Shown piece by piece: positions 1 to 7,592 of a DNA stretch of 60,776 nt. The stretch comes from an uncultured Polaribacter sp. Its GTDB lineage: Bacteria > Bacteroidota > Bacteroidia > Flavobacteriales > Flavobacteriaceae. Under the pieces are notes generated by a model, which saw only the letters and a list, made by a program, of their open reading frames with translations, made no database searches and had not been told where the DNA came from. The translations under genes were made by a program, and so were the position numbers. Location: assembly GCF_947497695.1 (NCBI RefSeq), contig NZ_CANMHM010000014.1, positions 1 to 60,776 of the forward strand. The letters are read 5' to 3'. Position 1 is the stretch's first letter; each line of letters starts with the position of its first letter.

Positions 1-40
1 AAGCAATGTAAAACTTATAGTTTTACATTGCTTTTTTTTA
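1..40 (+). terminator. Rho-independent terminator of an upstream plus-strand gene
   Basis: A perfect 14-bp stem (1-14 with 20-33) closes a 5-nt loop (TTATA) and is followed by an unbroken T run (31-39) on the plus strand. It would end a plus-strand transcript entering from outside the window. The minus-strand gene that stops at 98 converges on it and could also use the hairpin. Confidence 0.85.
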
Positions 41-60
41 GTGCTTGTGAAAAAATAGCT

Positions 61-77
61 TACTTCTGAAAGTGCCT
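61..77 (-). repeat. 17-bp repeat, left copy (inverted relative to 60702-60718)
   Basis: TACTTCTGAAAGTGCCT on the plus strand is the exact reverse complement of 60702-60718. Read on the minus strand, it lies about 20 nt after the stop codon of the leftmost gene, between that stop and the hairpin at 1-40. Its role is unknown. Confidence 0.7.
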
Positions 78-97
78 CAAGAATACTCGATCATTTT

Positions 98-1663
98 TTA
101 GAGCTGTTTTCTAAATTTTCGAGGTAATTTTTTTATCGATTTTATTTGAATGTTTTTGTAAAATACTTCTGCAGCTTCAGACTGAATTTGAATTCTACCT
201 TTTGTTAAAGGTTCAATTTCTCCTTCAGCATTTTGGAATTTCGAATTATACAATGCCATCACTACTTTTCCATTTACAACATGCAAACTTGTTCCTTCAA
301 AACAAATAAGTTCTAAAGTATTCCATTCTCCATGAGGTTTTTCATTATCAAAACCTTTATTTGCATGATTTGGAGGTAAACGTTGTAAACTAGAAAACGG
401 GTGTAAAGTTCCGTTTTTTGTATAGCTAAATTCTTTTTCTCCATCTTTTTTTTCTGATGGAATATTTATTAAAGTACCACCTAAACCATAATAATCTCCT
501 AAATCTCCTTCTTGTACTTGAAATTCTTGAGAAGACATCCATACATTCCAAAAAGTAGTATAAGGCCCATAACAGTGATATAAGATTCCACTATCTCTTT
601 CCCTTAAAAGACGAGGTTCCCAAACTTTTTCTTCCCATTTAAATTGTAGTTTTAAATGATAGTTTTCAAACTCTTGCTTACTGGTTAAAGCACCATAAAT
701 TTCACCAGAAATATGTAATATATTTTCGCTGTTTTCTTTTTTAAAAACAAAAACATTTTTTGGATCATTATTTAAGCCTAAAGGTACTGCGTTTTTGCCA
801 TTACTATTTGGATCTACATTTTCTAAACCCTTAATAGTTTTATGAGGTGCTCCAATAAATACATCCCAATTTTTGGTGTAATCATCTTCAAAAAGAGGTG
901 TCCATTTTTTAGTTGATGGTTGTTTTATTTGTTGCAAATTAGCAGCCCAAAGAATGCCTCCTTTTATCATTTTTTGAAAACGAATATCTAAATAAGAATC
1001 TTTTGTGTGGCCTAAACCTGTGTAAAAAACACGACCACCATCATAATGATGATGCCAAGTTATGGGATGATTTTTGGTGTTCATCTTTTTACCTTTATAA
1101 GAAGATTCATCAAGCAAAGCTAGTACATTTACGTGTTTGGCAACTGGCTTTAAAAAATTATACCATTCATCTTTAAACACAACTTTTTCTTCTAGATGAA
1201 TTATGGCAGGATGTTCTGTAGTTTTATCTATAAGCAAAGTTGCATTTTGCACTTTTGGATGGTCTTTAAAAGTAGCTCCTACCATATTTGTAAACCAAGG
1301 CCACTCTTTTTCAGTATCAGATGCAGCATGGATTCCTACAAATCCATTTCCATTACCAATATATTTTTGGAATGCTTTTTTTTGATTTTCATTTAAAATA
1401 TTTCCACTCGTATTTAAGAAAACAATTACGTTATAATTTTTTAAATTTTTTTGGGTAAAGTCGTTTCCATCTTCAGAAAAATCTATTTTCCAGTTTGTTT
1501 CTTTTTGCAGGCTTGTAAAGTAATTAATTCCAGCAGGAATCGATTTGTGCCTAAAAGCAGCTGTTTTGGTAAACACTAAAATGGCTGGTTGATTTTCTTG
1601 AGCAAATTCAGTAAAAAAAGAGAATAGGCAAAAAATTACAATTAGTTTTTTCTTTAAATTCAT
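98..1663 (-). CDS. ThuA domain + DUF1080 (3-keto-disaccharide hydrolase) secreted protein
   Basis: 521 residues with a type I signal peptide ending near residue 22 (FTEFAQ). Residues ~26-245 resemble the ThuA/trehalose-utilisation fold (a class I glutamine amidotransferase-like domain; the segment around GFVGIHAASDTE is typical). Residues ~250-505 resemble DUF1080, a concanavalin-like jelly roll now known as 3-keto-glycoside hydrolase. In that pathway an oxidoreductase makes a 3-keto sugar and the DUF1080 enzyme cleaves the activated glycosidic bond. The gene starts 11 bp after the upstream Gfo/Idh/MocA gene on the same strand, so the two are probably one operon and one pathway. The protein is likely periplasmic. 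Its substrate cannot be read from the sequence. Fusions of ThuA and DUF1080 are common in Bacteroidota and Planctomycetota. Confidence 0.8.
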   Translation of the reverse strand: MNLKKKLIVIFCLFSFFTEFAQENQPAILVFTKTAAFRHKSIPAGINYFTSLQKETNWKIDFSEDGNDFTQKNLKNYNVIVFLNTSGNILNENQKKAFQKYIGNGNGFVGIHAASDTEKEWPWFTNMVGATFKDHPKVQNATLLIDKTTEHPAIIHLEEKVVFKDEWYNFLKPVAKHVNVLALLDESSYKGKKMNTKNHPITWHHHYDGGRVFYTGLGHTKDSYLDIRFQKMIKGGILWAANLQQIKQPSTKKWTPLFEDDYTKNWDVFIGAPHKTIKGLENVDPNSNGKNAVPLGLNNDPKNVFVFKKENSENILHISGEIYGALTSKQEFENYHLKLQFKWEEKVWEPRLLRERDSGILYHCYGPYTTFWNVWMSSQEFQVQEGDLGDYYGLGGTLINIPSEKKDGEKEFSYTKNGTLHPFSSLQRLPPNHANKGFDNEKPHGEWNTLELICFEGTSLHVVNGKVVMALYNSKFQNAEGEIEPLTKGRIQIQSEAAEVFYKNIQIKSIKKLPRKFRKQL

Positions 1664-1674
1664 TTTTTAATTAT

Positions 1675-3000
1675 TTAATACGTTCTATTTTTTCGTTTAC
1701 GCATTTTATTAGCTTGTTTATTTCCTTTAAATTTCTCTTTTTCTGGATTCCAAATAAGTGTTTCGCCTAATTCATAAGCAATATTTGCAGCGTTGCAAAC
1801 AGTGGCTGTTCTATGTCCAATTTCTGCGTGGCAAATAGGCTGCTTGTTTGTTTTTATGCCATCTATCCAATTTTGATAATGGTTTCCTTGGTTTTTCATT
1901 ATAAATTCTAAATCCACATTAATGGCATCTTTTAAAATAGATGCAGGTGTTGTTTCTAGATAACCTCTGCTTACATCCATAGTGCCTTTTGTTCCAATAA
2001 AACGAACACCCCATTTTCTACCAAAATCTTCATGCACCATTTCAATGCCATTTTCATAAAACATTTTTAACCCTCTTTTTGCAGTTGTATTTTTTGGAGG
2101 TATAAATTTTACAGGACCTGTATGATCCATATTTAAACACCATTGTGCAATATCAAACATGTGTGCTCCCCAATCTGCTAAAAGTCCTCCACCAGTTTCT
2201 TTATAATCTCGCCAATCTGGATATTTTTGCACCAATTTAGGTGCAATTTTATCATTATAACCAATTAAAGGAGCAGGCCCACACCATTTGTTCCAATCTA
2301 GTCCATTTGGTATTGGTTCTGTTGGTAAATCATAAGTTCTTGCAGGATCTCCAACATTTACTAAAACTTTTTTAATTTCTCCTAATTTTCCAGAACTTAC
2401 AATTTCTTTGGCAGTTATAAATTTAGCCCAAGAACGTTGCATGCTTCCTGTTTGAAAAATTGTATTTGTTTTTAGCACAGTATCTGCAATAGCTCTGCCT
2501 TCTGCAATGGTATTTGTTAATGGTTTTTCGCAATACACGTGTTTGCCAGCATTCATAGCATCTATAGATTGTATGGCGTGCCAATGATCTGGTGTGGCTA
2601 CAATAATGGCGTCAATATCTTTTTGGTTAAGCAAATTGTTATAATCCAAATACGTATCTACTCCTTTAAAAGAGCTTAAATTTCTGTGTTTGGCATATAA
2701 GTTTTCAAGATTGTTTTTAAAAAAAGTTCTTTTAGAATTCCAAACATCAGCGCCAGCAATAATTTGAACGCCAGTATTTGAAAGAAATTTATTAGATAAG
2801 ATATTGCCTTGTTTTCCCAAACCAATAACTCCTAAATTTATTTTATCACTGGGTGCAATAAATCCCTTCCCTAAAACATGTCTGGGCAGAATTGTAATAC
2901 CTGCAAATACCAAAGAGGTGTTTCTTATAAACTTTCTTCGAGATAAAATGTTAGAGTTTTTATCTTTTCTGTTTGATGCACTTTTATCTTTTGTTTCCAT
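1675..3000 (-). CDS. Tat-exported Gfo/Idh/MocA family oxidoreductase
   Basis: 441 residues. The N-terminus carries a twin-arginine motif (SRRKFIR, near residue 20) and a hydrophobic stretch, so export in folded form with bound NAD(P) is expected. The Rossmann motif GVIGLGKQGN lies near residue 57. The family motif CEKPL and the C-terminal substrate-domain motif ADWGAHMFDIAQW, with a probable catalytic His, are present. The family oxidises or reduces sugar hydroxyls. Beside the ThuA-DUF1080 gene it most likely generates a 3-keto sugar for that enzyme (inference). It is the first gene of a leftward two-gene unit, divergent from the GH2 gene at 3263. I found no copy of the CAGGAT operator oriented toward it, so it may be regulated separately from the plus-strand units. 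Confidence 0.85.
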   Translation of the reverse strand: METKDKSASNRKDKNSNILSRRKFIRNTSLVFAGITILPRHVLGKGFIAPSDKINLGVIGLGKQGNILSNKFLSNTGVQIIAGADVWNSKRTFFKNNLENLYAKHRNLSSFKGVDTYLDYNNLLNQKDIDAIIVATPDHWHAIQSIDAMNAGKHVYCEKPLTNTIAEGRAIADTVLKTNTIFQTGSMQRSWAKFITAKEIVSSGKLGEIKKVLVNVGDPARTYDLPTEPIPNGLDWNKWCGPAPLIGYNDKIAPKLVQKYPDWRDYKETGGGLLADWGAHMFDIAQWCLNMDHTGPVKFIPPKNTTAKRGLKMFYENGIEMVHEDFGRKWGVRFIGTKGTMDVSRGYLETTPASILKDAINVDLEFIMKNQGNHYQNWIDGIKTNKQPICHAEIGHRTATVCNAANIAYELGETLIWNPEKEKFKGNKQANKMRKRKNRTY

Positions 3001-3181
3001 TTTATTGCTGAATCATACTTGTTTTTAGAGTCATTTTTTTTCAAAATAAAATTCGTTTTTTTATTTTCAATTTTAAAAGATAACAAGATAAGTTTTTTTT
3101 ACTAAAAATTAGATGCTAAAATATTCCAACGTTTTTTGTTGAATATAAGAACGTTAAAATACAATTAACAACAAGAAAAAA

Positions 3182-3228
3182 AACCTTACAGTGCAGGATA
3201 CAAATAAATGATTATTTCTATACTATTG
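3182..3228 (+). promoter_or_regulatory. CAGGAT-type operator and -7 box ahead of GH2 (site 1)
   Basis: ACAGTGCAGGATAC occupies 3188-3201, with the CAGGAT hexamer at 3194. A left arm AACCTT (3182-3187) mirrors AGGAT imperfectly. A -7-like box TACTATTG begins at 3221, exactly 27 bp after the hexamer start, and the ATG is at 3263. The same arrangement recurs ahead of seven other units in the window. Confidence 0.7.
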
Positions 3229-3262
3229 ATATTCATAAAACAGTAAAAAGTAAATCGCAAAA

Positions 3263-5860
3263 ATGAGAAGTATTGCACTTTTAATAATTATAAGTTTTGT
3301 AGGTATTGTAAATGCTCAAAACATTCGTCACATAGAAACTGTAAACGATAATTGGCATTTTTATAAAGGCGAATTAGAACTTCCTTTTTCTATTGATAAA
3401 ACAAAAGTTTGGGAGCCTGTAACCATACCTCATTCTTGGAATACGCAAGATATTTTAGATGATACAGATGGGTATTATAGAGGAGATGGTTGGTATAAAA
3501 AAACAATGGTTGTTCCGCAGATTTATAAAAATCAGCAAGTATTTTTATTGTTTGAAGGGGCAAATCAAGTAACTACTTTATATGTAAATGGTAAAAAAAT
3601 AGATAAAGATCATATAGGAGGTTACACCACTTTTGCAAGAAATATTACAAATGCTTTAAAAGTAGGGGAGAACCAATTATTTATAAAAGTAAATAATGCG
3701 CATAATGATGAAATTGTGCCACAATCTGCAGATTTCTCTTTTTATGGTGGTATTTATAGAGACATTCATTTAATTATTACCAAACCTATACATTTTGAAG
3801 TGGCTAATGTTGGTGCAAATTCGGTTTTTATTAGCACTCCAGAAGTTTCTAAAACCAAGGCAAAAATAGCTGTAAAATCTAAATTAGTAAGACCAAAAAA
3901 GGGAACATTTTATGTAAAACATTCTTTGGTTGATGCTGATAATAATCTTGTAAAAACTATAAAAACCAAATCTAAATTTGAAAAAGATAATGTTTCTGAG
4001 TTTTTAATTGAAAACCCTAATTTATGGTCTCCAGAAAAGCCGTATTTGTATAAATTAGTTACAGAAATTGTAGATAAAAACGATGTTGTTTTTGACAGAG
4101 TAGAGAATCCTGTGGGTTTTAGGTGGTTTCATTTTAATGCCAATAAAGGTTTTTTTATCAACGGAAAAAACACTAAATTAATTGGTACTTGTAGGCATCA
4201 AGATTTTTACGGAAAAGCAAATGCAGTAAGTGATGAAGTGCACAGAAACGATATGAAATTATTAAAAGAAATGGGTGTTAATTTCTTAAGAATTGCTCAT
4301 TATCCTCAAGATCCTGCTATTTTAGAAATGTGTAATAAAATGGGAATTGTTGCTACTGTAGAAATTCCTTTTGTAGACAAGGCTGCTGCAAATGAGGCTG
4401 GTAAACAAAATAGTGTAAAAATGTTACAAGAAGCCATTCGTTTTAACTACAATCATCCTTCTATTGTCGCTTGGAATTTAGGGAACGAAACTACTATGAA
4501 AGCGCCAGACAAATTAGGCGAAGAATACACAAAACATTTTATAGAAACGCATAAAGTTTTAGCAGAAACCATTAAAGAAGAAGACAAAACACGTTATTCT
4601 TATTCCGTATTTTTTAGAGAACCAGCGTATCAAAATAAATTAGGCATTAGAAATACACAATTGGTAGGTTACAACAAATATTACGCTTGGTACAAAGACG
4701 AATTAGAAGACGTAGATAGAAATTTAAGAGATTTGGTAAAACGTACACTAGCTTTAAATCCAGGCAAACCTTTAATTTTAAGTGAATATGGAGGAGGAGC
4801 AGATCCAAGATTAAGAACGTATAACCCAACCAGATTCGATTTTAGTGTAGAATATCAATTTTTATTGCACAAAGCTTATATGAAAGCAATTTTAGAGATT
4901 CCAGAAATTGTGGGTGCCAATGTTTGGAATTATGCCGATTTTCAAGTAGAACACAGAAAAGATGCAGTGCCACACATAAATAATAAAGGTTTGGTTTCTG
5001 CTGATAGAAAAAAGAAAGATGCCTATTATTTATACCAAGCTTTATTAAATAAAACGCCATTTGTAGCTATTGCTTCTAAAGGATGGTCTAAAAGAGCAGG
5101 TATTGCAGATACAATTAATGGTACTGTTGCCACACAACCTATTACTATTGTTGGTAATGGAAAAGAAGTAGAATTACTTGTAAACGGAATCTCTTTAGGT
5201 AAAAAAATATTCGATTTTTCTACCACAACTTTTAATGTGCCTTTTCAACAAGGACAAAATTTAATTGAAGTAATTTCTGAAAAAGATGGAAAAACAATCA
5301 AAGATTTTACGCATATAGAATTCACGTTACAACCTAAAAACTTAAAAAGTAAAACCAATCCGTTTAAAGAAATTGCCATTAATGTAGGTTCTTATTGTTA
5401 TTTTATAGAAACCAATAATGTAGATTATCTTTGGTTGCCAGATAAAGCATATACAAAAGGCAGTTTTGGTTTTATTGGTGGAGATTATTTAAGATTTAAA
5501 AGCAAACGAAGAAATAATATTGGTACCAATGTTAGTGTAAAAGGTACAGAAAACGATCCTGTTTTTCAAACACAAATTATTGGTTTAGAAGCTTATAAGT
5601 TTGATGTTCCAAAAGGTACGTATGAATTAACTTTAGCCATGGCAGAGTTAAAATCTAGAGGAGAAAATAGCATGGATATTTTAGTAAATGGTAAAAAAGT
5701 TTGGGAAAATCTAAATTTAAAAAAGGAGTTTGGTAATGACAGAAGTGTAACAAAACGTTTTACAATTTCTGTTTTTGATGAAAACGGAATTACCATAAAT
5801 TTTAGGGCTTTAAAAGGAAAAACTAGGTTAAGTGGAATTAAATTAAGGAAGGTTAATTAA
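3263..5860 (+). CDS. GH2 family glycoside hydrolase with malectin-like C-terminal domain
   Basis: 865 residues. The signal peptide is cleaved near residue 18 (IVNAQ). Domain order is an N-terminal jelly roll (~25-180), an Ig-like sandwich (~185-285) and a TIM barrel (~290-600). The general acid/base Glu is E409 in WNLGNET and the nucleophile is E508 in ILSEYGG. Then follow a DUF4982-like Ig domain (~625-715) and a malectin/CBM57-like domain (~725-865). GH2 enzymes remove terminal beta-galactose, beta-glucuronate or similar sugars. Beside ulvan lyases a beta-glucuronidase-like or beta-galactosidase-like exo activity is plausible, but specificity is not visible. It is transcribed alone: the CAGGAT operator lies upstream and a hairpin terminator downstream at 6039-6070. 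The protein is probably periplasmic. Confidence 0.88.
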   Translation: MRSIALLIIISFVGIVNAQNIRHIETVNDNWHFYKGELELPFSIDKTKVWEPVTIPHSWNTQDILDDTDGYYRGDGWYKKTMVVPQIYKNQQVFLLFEGANQVTTLYVNGKKIDKDHIGGYTTFARNITNALKVGENQLFIKVNNAHNDEIVPQSADFSFYGGIYRDIHLIITKPIHFEVANVGANSVFISTPEVSKTKAKIAVKSKLVRPKKGTFYVKHSLVDADNNLVKTIKTKSKFEKDNVSEFLIENPNLWSPEKPYLYKLVTEIVDKNDVVFDRVENPVGFRWFHFNANKGFFINGKNTKLIGTCRHQDFYGKANAVSDEVHRNDMKLLKEMGVNFLRIAHYPQDPAILEMCNKMGIVATVEIPFVDKAAANEAGKQNSVKMLQEAIRFNYNHPSIVAWNLGNETTMKAPDKLGEEYTKHFIETHKVLAETIKEEDKTRYSYSVFFREPAYQNKLGIRNTQLVGYNKYYAWYKDELEDVDRNLRDLVKRTLALNPGKPLILSEYGGGADPRLRTYNPTRFDFSVEYQFLLHKAYMKAILEIPEIVGANVWNYADFQVEHRKDAVPHINNKGLVSADRKKKDAYYLYQALLNKTPFVAIASKGWSKRAGIADTINGTVATQPITIVGNGKEVELLVNGISLGKKIFDFSTTTFNVPFQQGQNLIEVISEKDGKTIKDFTHIEFTLQPKNLKSKTNPFKEIAINVGSYCYFIETNNVDYLWLPDKAYTKGSFGFIGGDYLRFKSKRRNNIGTNVSVKGTENDPVFQTQIIGLEAYKFDVPKGTYELTLAMAELKSRGENSMDILVNGKKVWENLNLKKEFGNDRSVTKRFTISVFDENGITINFRALKGKTRLSGIKLRKVN

Positions 5861-6038
5861 AAATTATTATTAAATTTTAGTTTATATGAATTTGTTTAAA
5901 ATTATAGTAGAAAAAGTAATTTGAACAGTACATTTTTTTTGAATACGGAGCAATAAAAGTTATTTAAAATTGTAGATAATTACCTACAGAAATATTGTTT
6001 TTAAGAGAAAAAAGTATAATCGCTTTTAATAATGATTT

Positions 6039-6073
6039 AAACAGCATCAATATAGCAAATATGCTGTTTTGTA
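6039..6073 (+). terminator. Probable terminator after GH2
   Basis: Arms AAACAGCAT (6039-6047) and ATGCTGTTT (6061-6069) form a 9-bp stem around a 13-nt loop, followed by a short T run. It lies about 180 bp after the GH2 stop and before the next operator. Moderate support because the T tract is short. Confidence 0.5.
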
Positions 6074-6110
6074 AAAGTTAGTTTTAGTTAGCAAAAAAAA
6101 TAATAAAAAA

Positions 6111-6156
6111 AACAGTATAGTACAGGATACTGTTAGAAGATAAAATTTCTATATTG
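6111..6156 (+). promoter_or_regulatory. CAGGAT-type operator and -7 box ahead of the 288-aa T9SS protein (site 2)
   Basis: The hexamer CAGGAT starts at 6123, inside AGTACAGGATAC. A perfect 8-bp inverted repeat AACAGTAT (6111-6118) and ATACTGTT (6127-6134) surrounds it. A -7-like TATATTG begins at 6150, again exactly 27 bp downstream, and the ATG is at 6195. The 334-bp gap 5861-6194 otherwise holds only the hairpin at 6039-6073. Confidence 0.7.
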
Positions 6157-6194
6157 CGATATAAATTTATTATAAACTTAAAATTTTTTTAATT

Positions 6195-7061
6195 ATGAAA
6201 AAACATTTACTTAAATTATCATTATTAGCATTTGTAATGCTTTTTAGTGCATCATCAATTCAAGCACAAGCATTATATACAGTACAAGGTTCATATAAGA
6301 TTTCAACATCAGGTGTTACACCAGAACTTTACATGACAATTAGTCAATCAGGTGGTTTAGAGTGGGCAGCAGAATTGCCAGGTGATGATCCAACACAAGT
6401 TTGGACTATACAGGATCATACTATGCCACTTTCAGCAGGATATGTGCAAATTACTGCATCAATTCCTGGTCTTGCAGATTTTACTATGGTTGCAGATCAA
6501 TCAAGTATTGATGCTAAAAACATTAGACTGACTGTCAGACCTGGAAATCCAATAATTGACACTGAAGATGCTAATTACGGTTTTGATCAATTTCAAAGAA
6601 GAAAAGCTAAAGTAGGTGCAGATGGTTTAGCTGACTCTGAAGGAACTAACCCAGCAGCTGGAAACAATGCTTTATTTGTGAAAATACCTTCTGAAGGAGG
6701 TTCTAGATATGGAGCAATACCAACTGCAGCAGGTGAAGCTGTTCAGTTTGATGGTGCAGGTATTGATGTACTTCAATATCATCTTATAGAAGAATTAGTT
6801 TTAGATATAAACACATTTAGCCAAGATGCTTTTACAGTTTCTAATCCTGTAAGTAGCCAGTTATTTATTAAAGGTGATACATCAGCAGTTAACCAAATTG
6901 TACTTTACTCTGTTTTAGGAAACAAAGTATTGGCTCAAACAATTAACAACACTAGTGGAAGTATCAACCTTAATGTAAGTAACCTTTCAAAAGGAATTTA
7001 TATTGTTGAAATTAATGGTGAAAATGGTCAGAGATTAACAAAGAAAATAATTAAAAAATAA
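6195..7061 (+). CDS. Unrecognised secreted protein with T9SS sorting domain
   Basis: 288 residues with a signal peptide ending at IQAQA (~residue 25). The central region (~26-205) matches no family I can name with confidence. It is Gly/Ala/Thr-rich with several aromatic beta-strand patterns, including QVWTIQD, which recalls carbohydrate-binding beta-trefoils. Residues ~210-288 are a standard Por/T9SS C-terminal sorting domain (NPVSSQLFIKG, then SVLGNKVL, ending in GQRLTKKIIKK), so the protein should be exported to the cell surface. It has its own operator upstream and a strong terminator downstream (7089-7128), so it is expressed as a single, probably abundant transcript co-regulated with the lyases. 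A surface polysaccharide-binding protein is possible, as is a small lyase. No function is assigned. Confidence 0.7.
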   Translation: MKKHLLKLSLLAFVMLFSASSIQAQALYTVQGSYKISTSGVTPELYMTISQSGGLEWAAELPGDDPTQVWTIQDHTMPLSAGYVQITASIPGLADFTMVADQSSIDAKNIRLTVRPGNPIIDTEDANYGFDQFQRRKAKVGADGLADSEGTNPAAGNNALFVKIPSEGGSRYGAIPTAAGEAVQFDGAGIDVLQYHLIEELVLDINTFSQDAFTVSNPVSSQLFIKGDTSAVNQIVLYSVLGNKVLAQTINNTSGSINLNVSNLSKGIYIVEINGENGQRLTKKIIKK

Positions 7062-7088
7062 GTTTTAGTAACTTAATTTTTGTTATAA

Positions 7089-7128
7089 ACATTCTATCTT
7101 TATTTTTAAAGATAGAATGTTTTTTTTT
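7089..7128 (+). terminator. Strong Rho-independent terminator
   Basis: A perfect 14-bp stem (7089-7102 with 7107-7120), a TTTT loop, then a run of T. It follows the T9SS protein gene by 27 bp. It separates that gene from rhaM, whose transcription then needs read-through or its own promoter. Confidence 0.9.
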
Positions 7129-7156
7129 AATCAATTTTTAGAAAAATAATAAAATT

Positions 7157-7471
7157 ATGAAAAGACTAGCTTTTAAAATGAAATTAAATCCTGGGCAAAA
7201 AGAGGAGTATACAAAACGTCATAATGAGCTTTGGTCAGAATTAAAAAAGCTTTTGAAAGATAATGGAGTAAGTGAATATTCTATTTTTTTTGATGAAGAA
7301 ACACATACCCTTTTTGCTTTTCAAAAAGTATCTGGAGATGGTGGATCACAAGATTTAGCATCCAATGAAATTGTAAAAAAATGGTGGGATTTTATGGCAG
7401 ATATTATGGAAGTAAATCCAAATAATTCTCCGATTTCAAAACCACTTGAAGAGGTTTTTTATATGCCTTAA
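7157..7471 (+). CDS. rhaM: L-rhamnose mutarotase (RhaM/RhaU)
   Basis: 104 residues, the full length of the family. It interconverts alpha- and beta-L-rhamnose in the cytoplasm so that isomerase receives the right anomer. The residues that line the sugar site in E. coli RhaM (as I recall them) are all at the same positions: Tyr18, His22 (in KRHNELW), Tyr41, Trp76 and Trp77. There is no signal peptide, which fits a cytosolic role. It lies between two exported enzymes and is the only intracellular catabolic gene in the window. It shows that rhamnose is the expected product, in agreement with the four alpha-L-rhamnosidases. A strong terminator lies just upstream and I see no clear promoter in the 36-bp gap. 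Confidence 0.93.
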   Translation: MKRLAFKMKLNPGQKEEYTKRHNELWSELKKLLKDNGVSEYSIFFDEETHTLFAFQKVSGDGGSQDLASNEIVKKWWDFMADIMEVNPNNSPISKPLEEVFYMP

Positions 7472-7528
7472 TTTTTTAATACCGAAGGTTCATATTTTTT
7501 ATAAGAACTATTTGTTTTTATTTGCAGG

Positions 7529-7569
7529 TCATTGCAAGATGGTTTAGTTGTTTTTCAGCCTTAAATTTA
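7529..7569 (+). promoter_or_regulatory. Degenerate CAGGAT-type operator and -7 box ahead of the PL24 lyase (site 8)
   Basis: CAAGAT at 7535-7540 within TTGCAAGATGG is a one-mismatch hexamer. A -7-like TAAATTTA begins at 7562, exactly 27 bp downstream, and the ATG used here is at 7593. The hexamer alone is weak; the fixed spacing is what supports it. The box overlaps the alternative TTG start at 7548 only downstream, and translation from 7593 fits better. Confidence 0.5.
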
Positions 7570-7592
7570 TAGAATTAAATAAAACAGTAAGA

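Noticed and set aside
3001..3180. A CAGGAT operator on the minus strand for the divergent oxidoreductase
   Set aside because: A possible TATTTTG box exists on the minus strand, but the sequence 27 bp upstream is AT-rich with no resemblance to the motif.
7548..7592. Start of the PL24 gene at the TTG at 7548
   Set aside because: The 15 extra residues precede a perfect signal peptide start (MKKIKSYFLG) and overlap the predicted promoter box.
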